Notes: generated from the sequence alone by a model not told the origin. 64,000 bases of DNA from Kitasatospora phosalacinea (GCF_000717185.1 NZ_JNYE01000028.1:1-64000); one strand, 5' to 3'. Numbered from the stretch's first letter, positions 24,525 through 33,325 are shown. Numbers and translations are program-made.

Positions 24525-24860
24525 GTGATCATCATTCGTGACCTGGTGGTCGCCGCCGCCGGGATCCCCTACCTGCCCACTCGCCAGGAGGGCCGCTTCG
24601 CCGAAGCGGGCCGCCGCCCCGTCGCGGTCGTCGCCGACGTCGCCGGGCTGGCGCTGTCCGTGCCCTGGTGGCCCGGGCGCGCCGCCGCCGGAGCCATCTA
24701 CCTGCTCGCCGCGGTGCGGCTGTGGCGCCTGGCCCGCCGCGGCTCCGCCCACACCCGCGCCGCCGCCGGCGACCTGCTCGTGCTGCTTACCCCGCCCGCC
24801 ATCTCCGCGCTGACCGGGGTGCACCTGGTGCCGCTGCTCGTCCACCTCGTCCTCGCCTGA
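24525..24860 (+). CDS. Small membrane protein
   Basis: 111 residues from a GTG at 24525 with GGGAG 6 bases upstream. A basic amphipathic N-terminus (IIIRDLVVAAAGIPYLPTRQ) precedes two or three hydrophobic segments (VAVVADVAGLALSVPW, AAGAIYLLAAVRLW, ISALTGVHLVPLLVHLVLA). No family recognised. Same strand and tight spacing as the surrounding membrane-protein genes. Confidence 0.65.
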   Translation: MIIIRDLVVAAAGIPYLPTRQEGRFAEAGRRPVAVVADVAGLALSVPWWPGRAAAGAIYLLAAVRLWRLARRGSAHTRAAAGDLLVLLTPPAISALTGVHLVPLLVHLVLA

Positions 24861-24877
24861 TCGGAGGGAACCACGCC

Positions 24878-24934
24878 GTGCCCGACCCGCACCCCGCGCA
24901 CCCGCGCACCCGCCCCTGCCGGAGGCGCAGGTGA
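24878..24934 (+). CDS. Possible 18-residue coupling peptide
   Basis: A GTG at 24878 preceded by GGAGGG opens a frame for VPDPHPAHPRTRPCRRRR, whose TGA overlaps the GTG of the next gene. The good ribosome site and the GTGA overlap suggest a translational leader for the 24931 gene; the peptide itself may have no function. Confidence 0.35.
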   Translation: MPDPHPAHPRTRPCRRRR

Positions 24935-25416
24935 CGTCGATACAGCTGTCCGTCGGCGGCCTCGCCCTCGCCCTGGCGCTCCTGCTGGCCACCGCCCTGC
25001 GCTGGTGGCGCCGCGGGTTCCCGCTGCCCGACGCCTTCGCCCTGGTGGGCGGTCTGCTGTCCGGCCTGCTGTCCGCGCTGTGCTCCGGCGGCCTGCTCGG
25101 CCTGGCCGCGCACCTGCTCGTCGGCCAGGCCACCAACCCGCTCGGCGACAAGGTCCTCGGCAGCGACACCCAGCTGCTCGCCCACCCCGGCCCGGCCGGC
25201 CTGACCGGCCCCGGCGGCGTCGCCACCGTGCTGCTCGCCGCCGCCACCGCCCTGGCCTGGCGCTGCTGCGACGCCCGACTGCGCGCCCAGATCGGCACCG
25301 GCGCGCTGTCCGGCTCCGCGCTCGGCCTGGCCGCCGGCCTCTCCGGCCTGGCCGCCGCCACCCTCGTGCCCGCCATCAACCACCTCGGCGACCAGGTCCT
25401 GGCCGCCCTCCACTGA
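24931..25416 (+). CDS. Polytopic membrane protein
   Basis: 161 residues from a GTG at 24931, with GGAGG 5 bases upstream. About four hydrophobic segments: LSVGGLALALALLLATAL, ALVGGLLSGLLSALC with LLGLAAHLLV, ATVLLAAATALAW, and ALGLAAGLSGLAAATLV. A basic loop WWRRG follows the first. No family recognised. Located between other Spd-like genes and traB, so it may form part of a membrane complex for plasmid spread. Confidence 0.65.
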   Translation: MTSIQLSVGGLALALALLLATALRWWRRGFPLPDAFALVGGLLSGLLSALCSGGLLGLAAHLLVGQATNPLGDKVLGSDTQLLAHPGPAGLTGPGGVATVLLAAATALAWRCCDARLRAQIGTGALSGSALGLAAGLSGLAAATLVPAINHLGDQVLAALH

Positions 25417-25435
25417 AACCGCCCTGGAGGCACTC

Positions 25436-25963
25436 GTGAACATCCCCGCCGCGTCGCTGACCATCGGCGGCCTGCTCGTCGGCATGGCCATCCCGATCTG
25501 GCACACCAGCCGCTTCGCGATGGCGAACATCAAGAACAGCTCGGCCGCGATGAAGGGCGCGGTCGACGACCTGGTCCCGCTCGCCGCGGGCATGGCCTAC
25601 GGCGCCATCGCCACCGCCACCACCAGCGGCCTGATCGGCTTCGCCACCGGCGCGATCACCTGGCTGGGCAACGGCGCCGGGACGCTGGCGATGTGGGGCG
25701 CGACCGGCGGCGACGCCGACCTCGCCGTCCGCTCCGCCAGCAACGCGCTCACCGCCATGGGCAACCTGATCCTGCTGCTGCTGACCGTGGTGGTGGTCGG
25801 CGCCTGGAAGAAGGTGCCGGCCAAGTGGAAGTCGAAGATGCGCGTCGGCATGGTCTCCGGCGTTCTGCTCGGCCTGTCCGCCACCCTCGGCGGCGCCGTG
25901 ATGGCCACCGTCATCCCCCTGGCCAACAGCGCGGGTGCCGCCCTCGTCGGCACCATCGCCTGA
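25436..25963 (+). CDS. Membrane protein preceding traB
   Basis: 175 residues from a GTG at 25436 with GGAGG upstream. Hydrophobic segments at ASLTIGGLLVGMAIPIW, LAAGMAYGAIATATTSGLIG, ALTAMGNLILLLLTVVVVGA and GVLLGLSATLGGAVMATVIP, with a strongly basic loop KKVPAKWKSKMR between the third and fourth. Family not recognised. The nearest downstream gene is the TraB-like translocase, so it is a likely partner in transfer. Confidence 0.65.
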   Translation: MNIPAASLTIGGLLVGMAIPIWHTSRFAMANIKNSSAAMKGAVDDLVPLAAGMAYGAIATATTSGLIGFATGAITWLGNGAGTLAMWGATGGDADLAVRSASNALTAMGNLILLLLTVVVVGAWKKVPAKWKSKMRVGMVSGVLLGLSATLGGAVMATVIPLANSAGAALVGTIA

Positions 25964-26090
25964 CTCCGGACGCCACCGGTCGCCCGCACCCGCCCCGCCC
26001 CGGCCCGCACCCGCGGTGCCCGGCGGCGCGGCGTGTGCGGACGGCCGCAACCGCCCGGCCCCGGCCCACCACCTTGTGAAGGAGACAACG

Positions 26091-28556
26091 GTGACCACCC
26101 ATCTGCCCGAACGCGTCATCATCGACGCCGAGTTCGTCGACGACGAGCACGACGAGCGCCAGGCCGCCGCCGACGGCGGCACCACCCGCAACACTACGAC
26201 CGCTCGCGGCGGCAAGACCTCCGCCAGCGGGGCGACCAGCGACGGCCCGGCCGCCGACGGCACCGCCGCGACCGAGGGCCCGGACCTCGGTGCCCGCCTT
26301 GCCGCTGCCCTCGCCCGCCAGGGCCGCCGCGAGTACGCGGCCCTGCGAGAGGGCCTGACCGTCCTGAAGACCGAGACCGGCACCTGGGCCGCCGCCTCCA
26401 AGGAGACCCCGGCGCACCTGCGCGCCTCCCTGCTCAACCGCCGCTACGCCACCTGGACCGCCAAGCAGAACGCGGAGGTCGAGCGCCTGGAGGAGAAGGC
26501 CGGCGAGCTGGAGAAGAAGGCCCGCCGAGCCCTCGCCGCCGGACAAACCGACGAGGCCAGCACCGCCGACCACAAGCAGGCCACCACCGTCGCCGCCGCG
26601 CTGAACGCGGAGGCCGCCGACTGGCGCGAGCGGGCCCGCGAGATCCAGCGCCAGCCCTACACCGGCCACATCGAGCCGGTCGACGCCGAGCTGGAGCGCC
26701 ACCGCCGCCGCACCGCCAACAAGCGCCGCACCGGCCTGGCCGTCCTGACCATCGCCCTCGGCGGCCTCGAGATCGCCGTCGGCAACCTGATCCTGCCGAC
26801 CATCACCGCCACCGGGCTGCTGCTGACCGCCTGGGCCAAGGGCCGCATCAGCGGCTGGCGCCGGGAGCTGCCCGACGTGCCCGCCCTCGCCTACGAGATC
26901 GCCACCGGCAAGCCCGCCAAGGACAAGAAGGACAAGGACAACAAGGAGCAGGTCGCCGCGGCCCCCTTCGACGGCGCGCTGTTCCCCGGCGACACCGGCA
27001 AGCCCTTCCACATCCACGACGTCACTACCCCGGCCGTCGCCGCCGAGTGCGTGCGCCGGGCGCTGCTCGCCGAGGACATCCCGCTCGCCCACGTCGACGA
27101 GCCCGTCCAGCACCCGTGGGGCTGGGAGGTGGTGGTCCGGGTCTCCGAGGGCACCTCCGGCGACATCGGCGACAAGCTCGGCGCCCTGGAGACAAAGTTC
27201 GACGTCGGCGACGGCGACGTGATCCTCCAGCCCAACCGCAAGCGCACCTCCGAGGCCACCCTGCGCATCGTCACCGGCGACCTGTTCGGCGCGATGAAGC
27301 CCGCCCCGTACCGGGCCCCGCACTCGGTGGACATCACCACCGCGGGCACCTTCGGCATGAGCGCGGACGGCACCGACCTCACCTTCTCCCTCGCCGAGCT
27401 GATGGGCGAGGTCATCGCCCGCTCCGGCGGCGGCAAGTCCACGCTGATCCGGGCGCTGCTCGACTGGACCACCGCCGCGTACAACGCGGTCACCGTGTTC
27501 CTCGACCCGTCCGGCGACGGGCCGGGCAAGTTCGAGGACGCGGTCGCGCTCACCAGCACGGACCCGCTCCAGATCGAGTTTGCGCTGCTGTCCCTCTACC
27601 GGCTCGCCGCCGGCCGCGCCCGCATCCGCCGCAAGCTCGGCATGGGCGACACCTGGAAGTGCAGCCGCGAGCACCCCGCGGTCTTCGTCTTCGTCGATGA
27701 GTTCCCCAAGCTCACCAAGCGCAGCAAGCTGATCATCGCCGAGCTGATGCTGGTCGGGCGGAAGGAAGGCGTCTGGCTGATCTTCGCCGCGCAGGGCGCC
27801 ACCAGCACCCTGCTCGGCTCGAACATCGCCCAGCACCCCGCGCTGAAGATCCTCGGCGCGTGCCGGGACGTCGACACCACCCAGGCCCTGGGCGGCGGCG
27901 CGATCGACTGGGGCTACCTGCCGCACCGGCTCCAGCCCAAGTCCGGCGACAACCTCAACGACGTCGCCAAGACCTACATCGTCGGCGCCCCCGGCGTCTG
28001 CGAGGACCCGATGCTCCACAAGTGGCACCACATCCCCGACGACGAAGGAGGCCGCCGTGCCGCCGAGCGCCTCGCCGCCGGCCTCCTCGACGTCGACCAG
28101 GCGTCGATCGACGCGGCCCTGTGGTCGCCGAACCCGCCCAGTCTGAAGTTCGCCGACGAGGACGAGTACCTCCACTACGTTCCGTGGCCGGACCTGCTGG
28201 CGATGTGCGCCGAGGACGACGACGACTTCGATCCGGACGGCGCAGACGAAGCCGACCTGCCGCCGATCCTGACGGCGCTCTGGGAAGCGTTCGAGAAGCA
28301 CGGCGCCCCGGACTTCCTGCTCACCGACCAGGTCCTGCAGCACCTCGCCACCACCGGCGAGGAGTGGCGCAAGTGGGACGACAGGGAGCCCACCGACCGA
28401 CGCCGCGAAGGCGCGAAGAAGATCGCCCGCGACCTCAAGAAGGCCGGCATCACGGAGCTGGGCACGGTCCGCCGACCCGACCTCGACAAGGACAACCCGC
28501 CCTCTGGGTTCCTCCTCGCCGACATCGAAGCCGCCATCAAGGCCACCGCGGTCTGA
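26091..28556 (+). CDS. traB: TraB/FtsK-like conjugative DNA translocase
   Basis: 821 residues from a GTG at 26091, with GAAGGAGA upstream. A charged, Ala-rich N-terminus with a coiled coil (AEVERLEEKAGELEKKARRA) leads to a membrane region near residues 213-248 (LAVLTIALGGLEIAVGNLIL, ITATGLLLTAWA). The FtsK/SpoIIIE-type motor follows: Walker A RSGGGKST near residue 444, Walker B VFVFVDEF near 530, and WLIFAAQGAT. The C-terminal 130 residues look like a winged helix (PPILTALWEAFEKHG, RRREGAKKIARDLKKAGITE), where TraB reads its 8-bp recognition repeats. TraB alone moves double-stranded plasmid DNA between Streptomyces hyphae. No relaxase is needed and none is seen. Confidence 0.9.
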   Translation: MTTHLPERVIIDAEFVDDEHDERQAAADGGTTRNTTTARGGKTSASGATSDGPAADGTAATEGPDLGARLAAALARQGRREYAALREGLTVLKTETGTWAAASKETPAHLRASLLNRRYATWTAKQNAEVERLEEKAGELEKKARRALAAGQTDEASTADHKQATTVAAALNAEAADWRERAREIQRQPYTGHIEPVDAELERHRRRTANKRRTGLAVLTIALGGLEIAVGNLILPTITATGLLLTAWAKGRISGWRRELPDVPALAYEIATGKPAKDKKDKDNKEQVAAAPFDGALFPGDTGKPFHIHDVTTPAVAAECVRRALLAEDIPLAHVDEPVQHPWGWEVVVRVSEGTSGDIGDKLGALETKFDVGDGDVILQPNRKRTSEATLRIVTGDLFGAMKPAPYRAPHSVDITTAGTFGMSADGTDLTFSLAELMGEVIARSGGGKSTLIRALLDWTTAAYNAVTVFLDPSGDGPGKFEDAVALTSTDPLQIEFALLSLYRLAAGRARIRRKLGMGDTWKCSREHPAVFVFVDEFPKLTKRSKLIIAELMLVGRKEGVWLIFAAQGATSTLLGSNIAQHPALKILGACRDVDTTQALGGGAIDWGYLPHRLQPKSGDNLNDVAKTYIVGAPGVCEDPMLHKWHHIPDDEGGRRAAERLAAGLLDVDQASIDAALWSPNPPSLKFADEDEYLHYVPWPDLLAMCAEDDDDFDPDGADEADLPPILTALWEAFEKHGAPDFLLTDQVLQHLATTGEEWRKWDDREPTDRRREGAKKIARDLKKAGITELGTVRRPDLDKDNPPSGFLLADIEAAIKATAV

Positions 28557-28586
28557 CACACACAGTAACCGGCGGCGGACGCCGCT

Positions 28587-28722
28587 GATCCGTCCGCCGA
28601 TCCGACCCCGACCTGTCGCCGATCCGTCCTGATCCGTCCCCCGAGACGGATCAGGGACAGGTCGCCGACAGATCACCAAACGGATCACCAACTGCAAAAA
28701 CAGATCAGACAGATCAGATCCG
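28587..28722. repeat. Ten-copy GATCYGT array, candidate clt
   Basis: GATCCGT-type sites at 28587, 28599 (one mismatch), 28621, 28631 and 28717 (one mismatch), and the complementary ACGGATC/ACAGATC at 28646, 28668, 28680, 28700 and 28709. The 272-base traB-spd spacer has no gene and includes an A-rich patch (GCAAAAACAGATC). A dense short-repeat array next to traB matches the expected location of the clt transfer site; an operator is the alternative. Confidence 0.7.
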
Positions 28723-28852
28723 CACACCCCCTGAGACGGCCCCGGAGCCCGCGTCCGAGGCCGTTGCCCACCACCTACACACCCGCTCGCCCACCCGCCC
28801 CACCGCACCACCCAGACACTCACCCATCGTGACCGATCGGAGGAGACCGGCC

Positions 28853-31324
28853 ATGACCCCGGCCCGCACCACCACCCCCCGAAAGCCCCGCGGAGGCGCC
28901 GCCAGGCCCCCGGCGAAGAGCGCCGCCAAGCCTCCCGCGGCCACCGCGCCGAAGACCCCGGCCGCGGTCGTCCCGGCGACCTTCACCCGCCCCTCGGCGG
29001 ACCCGGTGGCGGCCGACGCCGCCGACCGCGCCGCCGACATCCGCGACCTCGCCCAGGCCGCCGCCGACGCCCTGCTGCGCTCCGCCCGCCGCGCCGCCGA
29101 CGCCGAGCTGGCCACCGCCCAGCAGTGGACCGAGGAGGCCGAAGCGCTGCGCGCCGCCGCTGAGGCGGACGCGGAGATGCTCACGCAGCGTGCCGAAGTG
29201 GCGTTCCGTCAGGTGATCGACATGGCCAACGACCACGCCGACCTGATCCGCCGGAGCGCTGCCGAGGACGCCGCCGAGCGGCGCGAGGAGGCGGAGGAGG
29301 CCGCCCGCAGGCGGATCGCCGCTGCCGAGCAGCAGGCCGCCGATCTGACTCGGGTCGCTGCCGAACAGGCCGACCAGATCCGCGCCCAGGCGGCCGAGCA
29401 GGCCCGGTTCGACACCGCCGCCGCCCAGGAGATCCTGGCCCGCGCCGAGCAGGCCGCCACCGAGACCACCGACGCCGCCCAGCAGCGGGCCGGGCAGATC
29501 CTCGCCCAGGCCGACCGGGACGCCGACGCCCTGCGCGAGCGCGCCGAGAAGCGCGTCGAGCAGACCCACAAGGACGCGGCCCGGCAGGCCGACACCCTGA
29601 TCGGCGACGCCCGGACCCGGGCGGACGGCCTGCTGGAGGCCGCCCGCGGGCAGGCCGACGAGCTGCGCCGTGCCGCTGAGGAGGACGCCGAGCGGGTGCG
29701 CGTCCAGGTTCGCCGGCTGCGCGAGGACGCGGACCGGGAGATCGACCAGGCCACGGATGCGGCCCGCGAGGTGCGGGCCAAGGCCGCGGCCGACGCCGAC
29801 CAGGTCCGCGTCCAGGCCGAACAGGAGATCCGCCAGCAGCGGACCCGGAGCGCCGCAGAGGCGGCCCGGCTGCTGCAGGACGCGACGAAGGACGCCGAGA
29901 AGATCCTGCGCCAGGCCGAGAAGGCGGCGGCCGCGCTCGGACACGAGAGCGAGCAGGCGCTGGCCGAGGCGAAGAAGACGGAAGGCCAGGCGGAGCGGCT
30001 GCGCCAGCTCGCCGCCCAGGACCTGGAGGCCGCCGCCGAGGAGCTGCGGCAGGCCACCAGCCGTACCGTCCGCAAGCTGGAGCGGCGCCGCCTCAAGCGC
30101 GAGGCGCGCACCGCCGCGCGGGCCGGCAAGCCCACCGCCACCGCCCGCGTGAAGGCGTTCGCCAAGGCCAACGCCCGCCGCCTGCTGGCGATCGTGCCGA
30201 TCACCGCGCCGATGGCCGTCGCCTGGACCGGCCAGGCCGGCTTCGCCCACGACATCCTGGGCTGGATCGCCCCGTTCACCGTGCTGTTCGCCGCCGCCTG
30301 GGAGCTGTCCACCGCCTTCGTCGCGTGGATGTACCACGAGGCCCGCAAGGTCGGCGACAGCGGCACCCTCTACCGCGTCTCGACCTGGGCGTTCGCCATC
30401 GGCGCGGCCGTCATGAACTACTGGCACGCCTCCGCCACCGTCACCGGCCAGAAGTGGGACCCGGTCGCTCACAAGATGGTCGACCAGCTCAGCTACTGGG
30501 ACCCCACCCCGAGGGCGGTCGCGTTCTCGGTCATGAGCATCACCGGCATGGTGCTGTGGGAGCTCTACGCCCGCCTCATCCACCGCAGCAAGCTCCGCGC
30601 GGACGGCAAGGTCGCCAAGTCCCGGCCGACCATCGGGGCGATCCGCTGGGCCCGCTACCCCGGCCACTCCTTCACCGCGTGGTCGCTGGCGATCACCGAC
30701 GAGTCGCTGTCCACCGTCGAGCTCGCCTGGACAGCCGCGGCGAACCACCGCGCGATGGTTCGCCGAACCGGCCTCGGCACGGTTCGCCGCATCATCGCCG
30801 CCGCGATCGGCGTCGGCGACTGGATGCCGCTGCGCGCTCTGCCCGCCGTGCCGAACCGAACCCTGATCGTCGCGGTCTCCGGTTCGCCGAACCCGGCCGC
30901 CGTCCCCCAGTTCGCGGTTCGCCTCACCCGCCCCGGTTCGCCGAACCAGCCCCCCAAGGGCCCCGGCGGTTCGCCGAACCCGGCCCTGCCCGCGGCGCGC
31001 TCCGGCGCGACCGGCAGCCGCCGCGAACTGGAGGCCGCGAACCGCACCACCCCCACCGGCGAACCGGCCGGGACCGCCTCCGAGCCGCGAACCGCCGCCG
31101 ACCAGCAACGCACCGTCCCGGACCCGGACGGTTCGAACCGGCGCAGCGCCGCCCAGGAACTCGTGGACGAGCAGGTTCGGCAGGTCCTCGCCCTGATCGA
31201 AGCCGTCGGCTACGACACGGTCGACCTCGACTACGTCATGGCGAACCTCGGCCTGAAGAAGACCACGGCCTACCACCGCCTCACCGACGCCCGCCGCGAG
31301 TTCGCGAACCGCACCGCCGCCTGA
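28853..31324 (+). CDS. Coiled-coil / DUF2637 membrane / HTH fusion (SpdB-like)
   Basis: 823 residues from the ATG at 28853 with GGAGGAG upstream. Residues about 50-430 are one very long Ala/Glu/Arg coiled coil (AAEQADQIRAQAAEQARFDT style), resembling polar-growth scaffolds such as Scy/DivIVA-type proteins. Residues about 443-580 are a four-span membrane region (IVPITAPMAVAWTG, ILGWIAPFTVLFAAAWELS, VSTAWAF-like AIGAAVMNYWHA, AVAFSVMSITGMVLWELY) of the DUF2637/SpdB type. A Gly/Ser/Pro/Asn-rich linker follows, and the C-terminal 60 residues look like a winged helix (YDTVDLDYVMANLGLKKTTA). Fusing a tip-type coiled coil to an Spd membrane domain is unusual. The linker DNA carries the GGTTCG array. 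Confidence 0.85.
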   Translation: MTPARTTTPRKPRGGAARPPAKSAAKPPAATAPKTPAAVVPATFTRPSADPVAADAADRAADIRDLAQAAADALLRSARRAADAELATAQQWTEEAEALRAAAEADAEMLTQRAEVAFRQVIDMANDHADLIRRSAAEDAAERREEAEEAARRRIAAAEQQAADLTRVAAEQADQIRAQAAEQARFDTAAAQEILARAEQAATETTDAAQQRAGQILAQADRDADALRERAEKRVEQTHKDAARQADTLIGDARTRADGLLEAARGQADELRRAAEEDAERVRVQVRRLREDADREIDQATDAAREVRAKAAADADQVRVQAEQEIRQQRTRSAAEAARLLQDATKDAEKILRQAEKAAAALGHESEQALAEAKKTEGQAERLRQLAAQDLEAAAEELRQATSRTVRKLERRRLKREARTAARAGKPTATARVKAFAKANARRLLAIVPITAPMAVAWTGQAGFAHDILGWIAPFTVLFAAAWELSTAFVAWMYHEARKVGDSGTLYRVSTWAFAIGAAVMNYWHASATVTGQKWDPVAHKMVDQLSYWDPTPRAVAFSVMSITGMVLWELYARLIHRSKLRADGKVAKSRPTIGAIRWARYPGHSFTAWSLAITDESLSTVELAWTAAANHRAMVRRTGLGTVRRIIAAAIGVGDWMPLRALPAVPNRTLIVAVSGSPNPAAVPQFAVRLTRPGSPNQPPKGPGGSPNPALPAARSGATGSRRELEAANRTTPTGEPAGTASEPRTAADQQRTVPDPDGSNRRSAAQELVDEQVRQVLALIEAVGYDTVDLDYVMANLGLKKTTAYHRLTDARREFANRTAA

Positions 31325-31475
31325 CCCGCGAACCGCACTCGGCGAACCACGAACCGGTTCACCACTCGACCCGCGAACCGCGAACCGGCCCAGGGGTGAA
31401 CCACGTACCCCGGGGCCGGTTCGCGAACTGGCCCAGCCCGAGGGCGCCGGGCAGGTTCGCCCGCCGAACCGAGCA
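30741..31475. repeat. GGTTCG/CGAACC array in coding and trailing DNA
   Basis: More than twenty GGTTCG or CGAACC hexamers lie in 735 bases spanning the 3' third of the fusion gene and 150 bases beyond. Four copies form the near-palindrome GGTTCGCCGAACC (30757, 30881, 30935, 30968) and encode repeated GSPN peptides; others occur as TTCGCGAA and GGTTCGAACC (31134). The density ignores the reading frame and the stop codon, so it is selected as DNA. Candidate second clt or a spread/segregation site. Confidence 0.75.
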
Positions 31476-31578
31476 CCCTCGCCGCCGACCGTCGCTAACC
31501 AGACGAAACCCTCCAAAGACCGGATCAAGTACCGCACCACCGCCGAAAATTGGCCGCACCATTCACGAAAGGAACCCG
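31325..31578. promoter_or_regulatory. Intergenic tail of the GGTTCG array
   Basis: No gene. The first 150 bases continue the CGAACC/GGTTCG repeats; the remainder (31495-31578) is A-richer and contains the ribosome site AAAGGAA of the next gene. Confidence 0.5.
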
Positions 31579-31953
31579 ATGCACCACCTCGTCACCCTGT
31601 CCGGCCTCGCCGCCGTCGTCCTGGCCCTGCGGGCCGTCCAGCTGACCGTGCTGGCCCTCCACGTCCGCTACGCCATCCACCACGGCATCGGCAACGTCAC
31701 CGACTCCGAGTTCGCCCTGCTGTGCGCCAGCGGCATCATCACGTTGATCAGCGCCATCGGCGGAGGAAACGCCATCACCGCCACCACACACGCCAGCCAG
31801 TGGGGATGGGCCCACGGGATTCTCGCGGTCGGCACCACGCTGGCCTACATCCTCCTGAGCTACGCCACCGACTGGAGCGCGCGGACCTGGTGGGACAAGC
31901 GGACGGCGCGCAAGGCCGGCCACACCGCCGAAGCCGTCGAGGCCACGGCCTGA
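31579..31953 (+). CDS. Small polytopic membrane protein
   Basis: 124 residues from the ATG at 31579 with AAAGGAA upstream. Three hydrophobic segments: LVTLSGLAAVVLALRAVQLTVLA, FALLCASGIITLISAIGG and GWAHGILAVGTTLAYILLSYA, then a basic C-terminal tail. Family not recognised. It follows the SpdB-like fusion on the same strand and is ended by the 32069 hairpin, closing the transfer block. Confidence 0.65.
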   Translation: MHHLVTLSGLAAVVLALRAVQLTVLALHVRYAIHHGIGNVTDSEFALLCASGIITLISAIGGGNAITATTHASQWGWAHGILAVGTTLAYILLSYATDWSARTWWDKRTARKAGHTAEAVEATA

Positions 31954-32068
31954 CAGCCCACCCAGGCCCCTGTCCCGCCCGGAGCAGGGGCCCTTCCCCG
32001 CCGTAGCACCGTTCCCACCCCTCCTGCGCAACCTCCGCACCGCGTAGGCGAACCCGCGGCCGAGAACC

Positions 32069-32103
32069 GGGGTGCGGGAGCGAAGCAAGCGCTCCCGCAC
32101 CCC
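32069..32103. terminator. 14-bp perfect hairpin terminator
   Basis: GGGGTGCGGGAGCG (32069-32082) and CGCTCCCGCACCCC (32090-32103) with a 7-base AAGCAAG loop. It lies 115 bases after the 31953 stop and before the next gene; no T-run, as is usual in Streptomyces. Confidence 0.75.
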
Positions 32104-32152
32104 GGGCCTCGTTGAACACGCGCAACCACTGCCTCAAGAACGGATGGACACC

Positions 32153-32602
32153 ATGCCCGCCACCGTCCAGGTCGTCGGCGCCGTCACCCAGTTCGCCGTC
32201 GAGCACCGCCACGGCACCGCCGCCCTCATCGCCTTCACCACCGACGGCGCCGGAACCACCGGCTACACCCGGCTCGAGTTCACCGCCGACCAGCTGCACG
32301 ACCTGGCCGGCCTGCTCGCCGCCGCCCGCGGCGCGGACACCGCTGCCCCGCCCGCCCCGGTGATCGCGATCCCTGCGCAGACCCCCGTTGCCGCGCCGCC
32401 GCAGGAGGACACCCCCACCGTTCTGCGTCGGCTCTACGCCACCTTGCGCCGCCGGCCCGGGGCCGAGGAGATCCGTCAGGCCCTGGCCAGCAGGGGCCTG
32501 ATCGACCCCGGCCTCTCCCGCTCCACCCTGCAGCGCATCCGCCAGAACTTCGAAGACGACCACCCCGAACTCCGAGCCGAACGGCAGCAGCCGCAGCTCT
32601 GA
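32153..32602 (+). CDS. Hypothetical protein with C-terminal HTH-like helix
   Basis: 149 residues from the ATG at 32153 (an ATG at 32144 is equally possible; GGATGG precedes the chosen one). The N-terminal half is beta-rich (VQVVGAVTQFAVEHRHGTAA, GYTRLEFTADQLHDLAGL), then a Pro/Ala linker, then a C-terminal helical module LRRLYATLRRRPGAEEIRQA, LASRGLIDPGLSRSTLQRIR that resembles a helix-turn-helix. Could be a small DNA-binding accessory protein. It is a separate unit, with strong hairpins before and after. Confidence 0.65.
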   Translation: MPATVQVVGAVTQFAVEHRHGTAALIAFTTDGAGTTGYTRLEFTADQLHDLAGLLAAARGADTAAPPAPVIAIPAQTPVAAPPQEDTPTVLRRLYATLRRRPGAEEIRQALASRGLIDPGLSRSTLQRIRQNFEDDHPELRAERQQPQL

Positions 32603-32607
32603 GACAA

Positions 32608-32655
32608 CGCGCCGGGGCCCCGAGGAGAAAGCGATCTCCTCGGGGCCCCGGCGCG
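32608..32655. terminator. 21-bp perfect hairpin terminator
   Basis: CGCGCCGGGGCCCCGAGGAG (from 32608) pairs perfectly with its complement ending at 32655; stem 21 bp, loop AAGCGA (32629-32634). It starts 6 bases after the stop of the preceding gene. Confidence 0.85.
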
Positions 32656-32759
32656 TGCGGGCCGAACCCGGCCCCGGGCGGGCTCCCGTGTGAAGCAAGC
32701 ACCCAGGAGCCCGCACCGCCCGCCGCCCGCCGCCACAACCCCGGAAGGACCACCCGCCC

Positions 32760-33278
32760 GTGCACCCCACCGGCTCGCCCGACTTCGCCCCAGGCTCGTT
32801 GATCGTTCTCGTCGGGGGTTCCGGCGCCGGGAAGTCGACCTTCGCCGCCGCCCGCTGGCCGGCGACCTCGCGCCTGTGCCTGGACGAGTACCGCGCCATG
32901 GCGACCGACTCCGCGGCCGACCAGTCCGCCACCCCGGTCGCCGCGCAGATCCAGGACCTGCTCCTGGACGCCCGGCTCGCCCGCCGCCTGCTGACCGTGG
33001 TCGACTCCACGGCCCTGATGCCGCACGTCAGGGCGCACCTGCTCGCCCGCGCCCGCTACTGGCAGCGCCCGGCCTGCGCGGTGCTGTTCGACGTCCCGCT
33101 CGAGCGACGCCGCCGGCTGAACGCGGCCCGGGAGCGGGTCGTCCCCGACCACGTCCTGTGTGAGCAGGAGCAGCTGCTGCCCACCGCGGAGCAGCTGCGC
33201 GCCGAGGGCTTCGCCACCGTCGACCGCGTCACCGTCTCCAGCCCGGCCTGCCTCGAACCGGCCCGCATCGGCCGCTGA
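32760..33278 (+). CDS. P-loop kinase (polynucleotide-kinase/zeta-like AAA)
   Basis: 172 residues from a GTG at 32760 with GGAAGGA upstream. Walker A GGSGAGKST at residues 19-27, LCLDEYRAMATDSA with an acidic pair, VVDSTALMPHVRAHLLARAR and VLFDVPLERRRRLNAARERV with an arginine-rich lid. This is the layout of small ATP-dependent kinases related to polynucleotide kinase or zeta toxin. The substrate is unknown. No antitoxin-like gene is adjacent, so a repair or tRNA/RNA-end kinase role is as likely as a toxin. Confidence 0.82.
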   Translation: MHPTGSPDFAPGSLIVLVGGSGAGKSTFAAARWPATSRLCLDEYRAMATDSAADQSATPVAAQIQDLLLDARLARRLLTVVDSTALMPHVRAHLLARARYWQRPACAVLFDVPLERRRRLNAARERVVPDHVLCEQEQLLPTAEQLRAEGFATVDRVTVSSPACLEPARIGR

Positions 33279-33325
33279 CCCGCTCCACCCCGCTCGTACT
33301 CGCCATCTCCAGGAAGGACAGCACG

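Noticed and set aside
25911..31540. Large minus-strand frames of 970 and 906 residues
   Set aside because: They lie antisense to traB and the Spd fusion, with Gly/Val-rich sequence and no ribosome sites.
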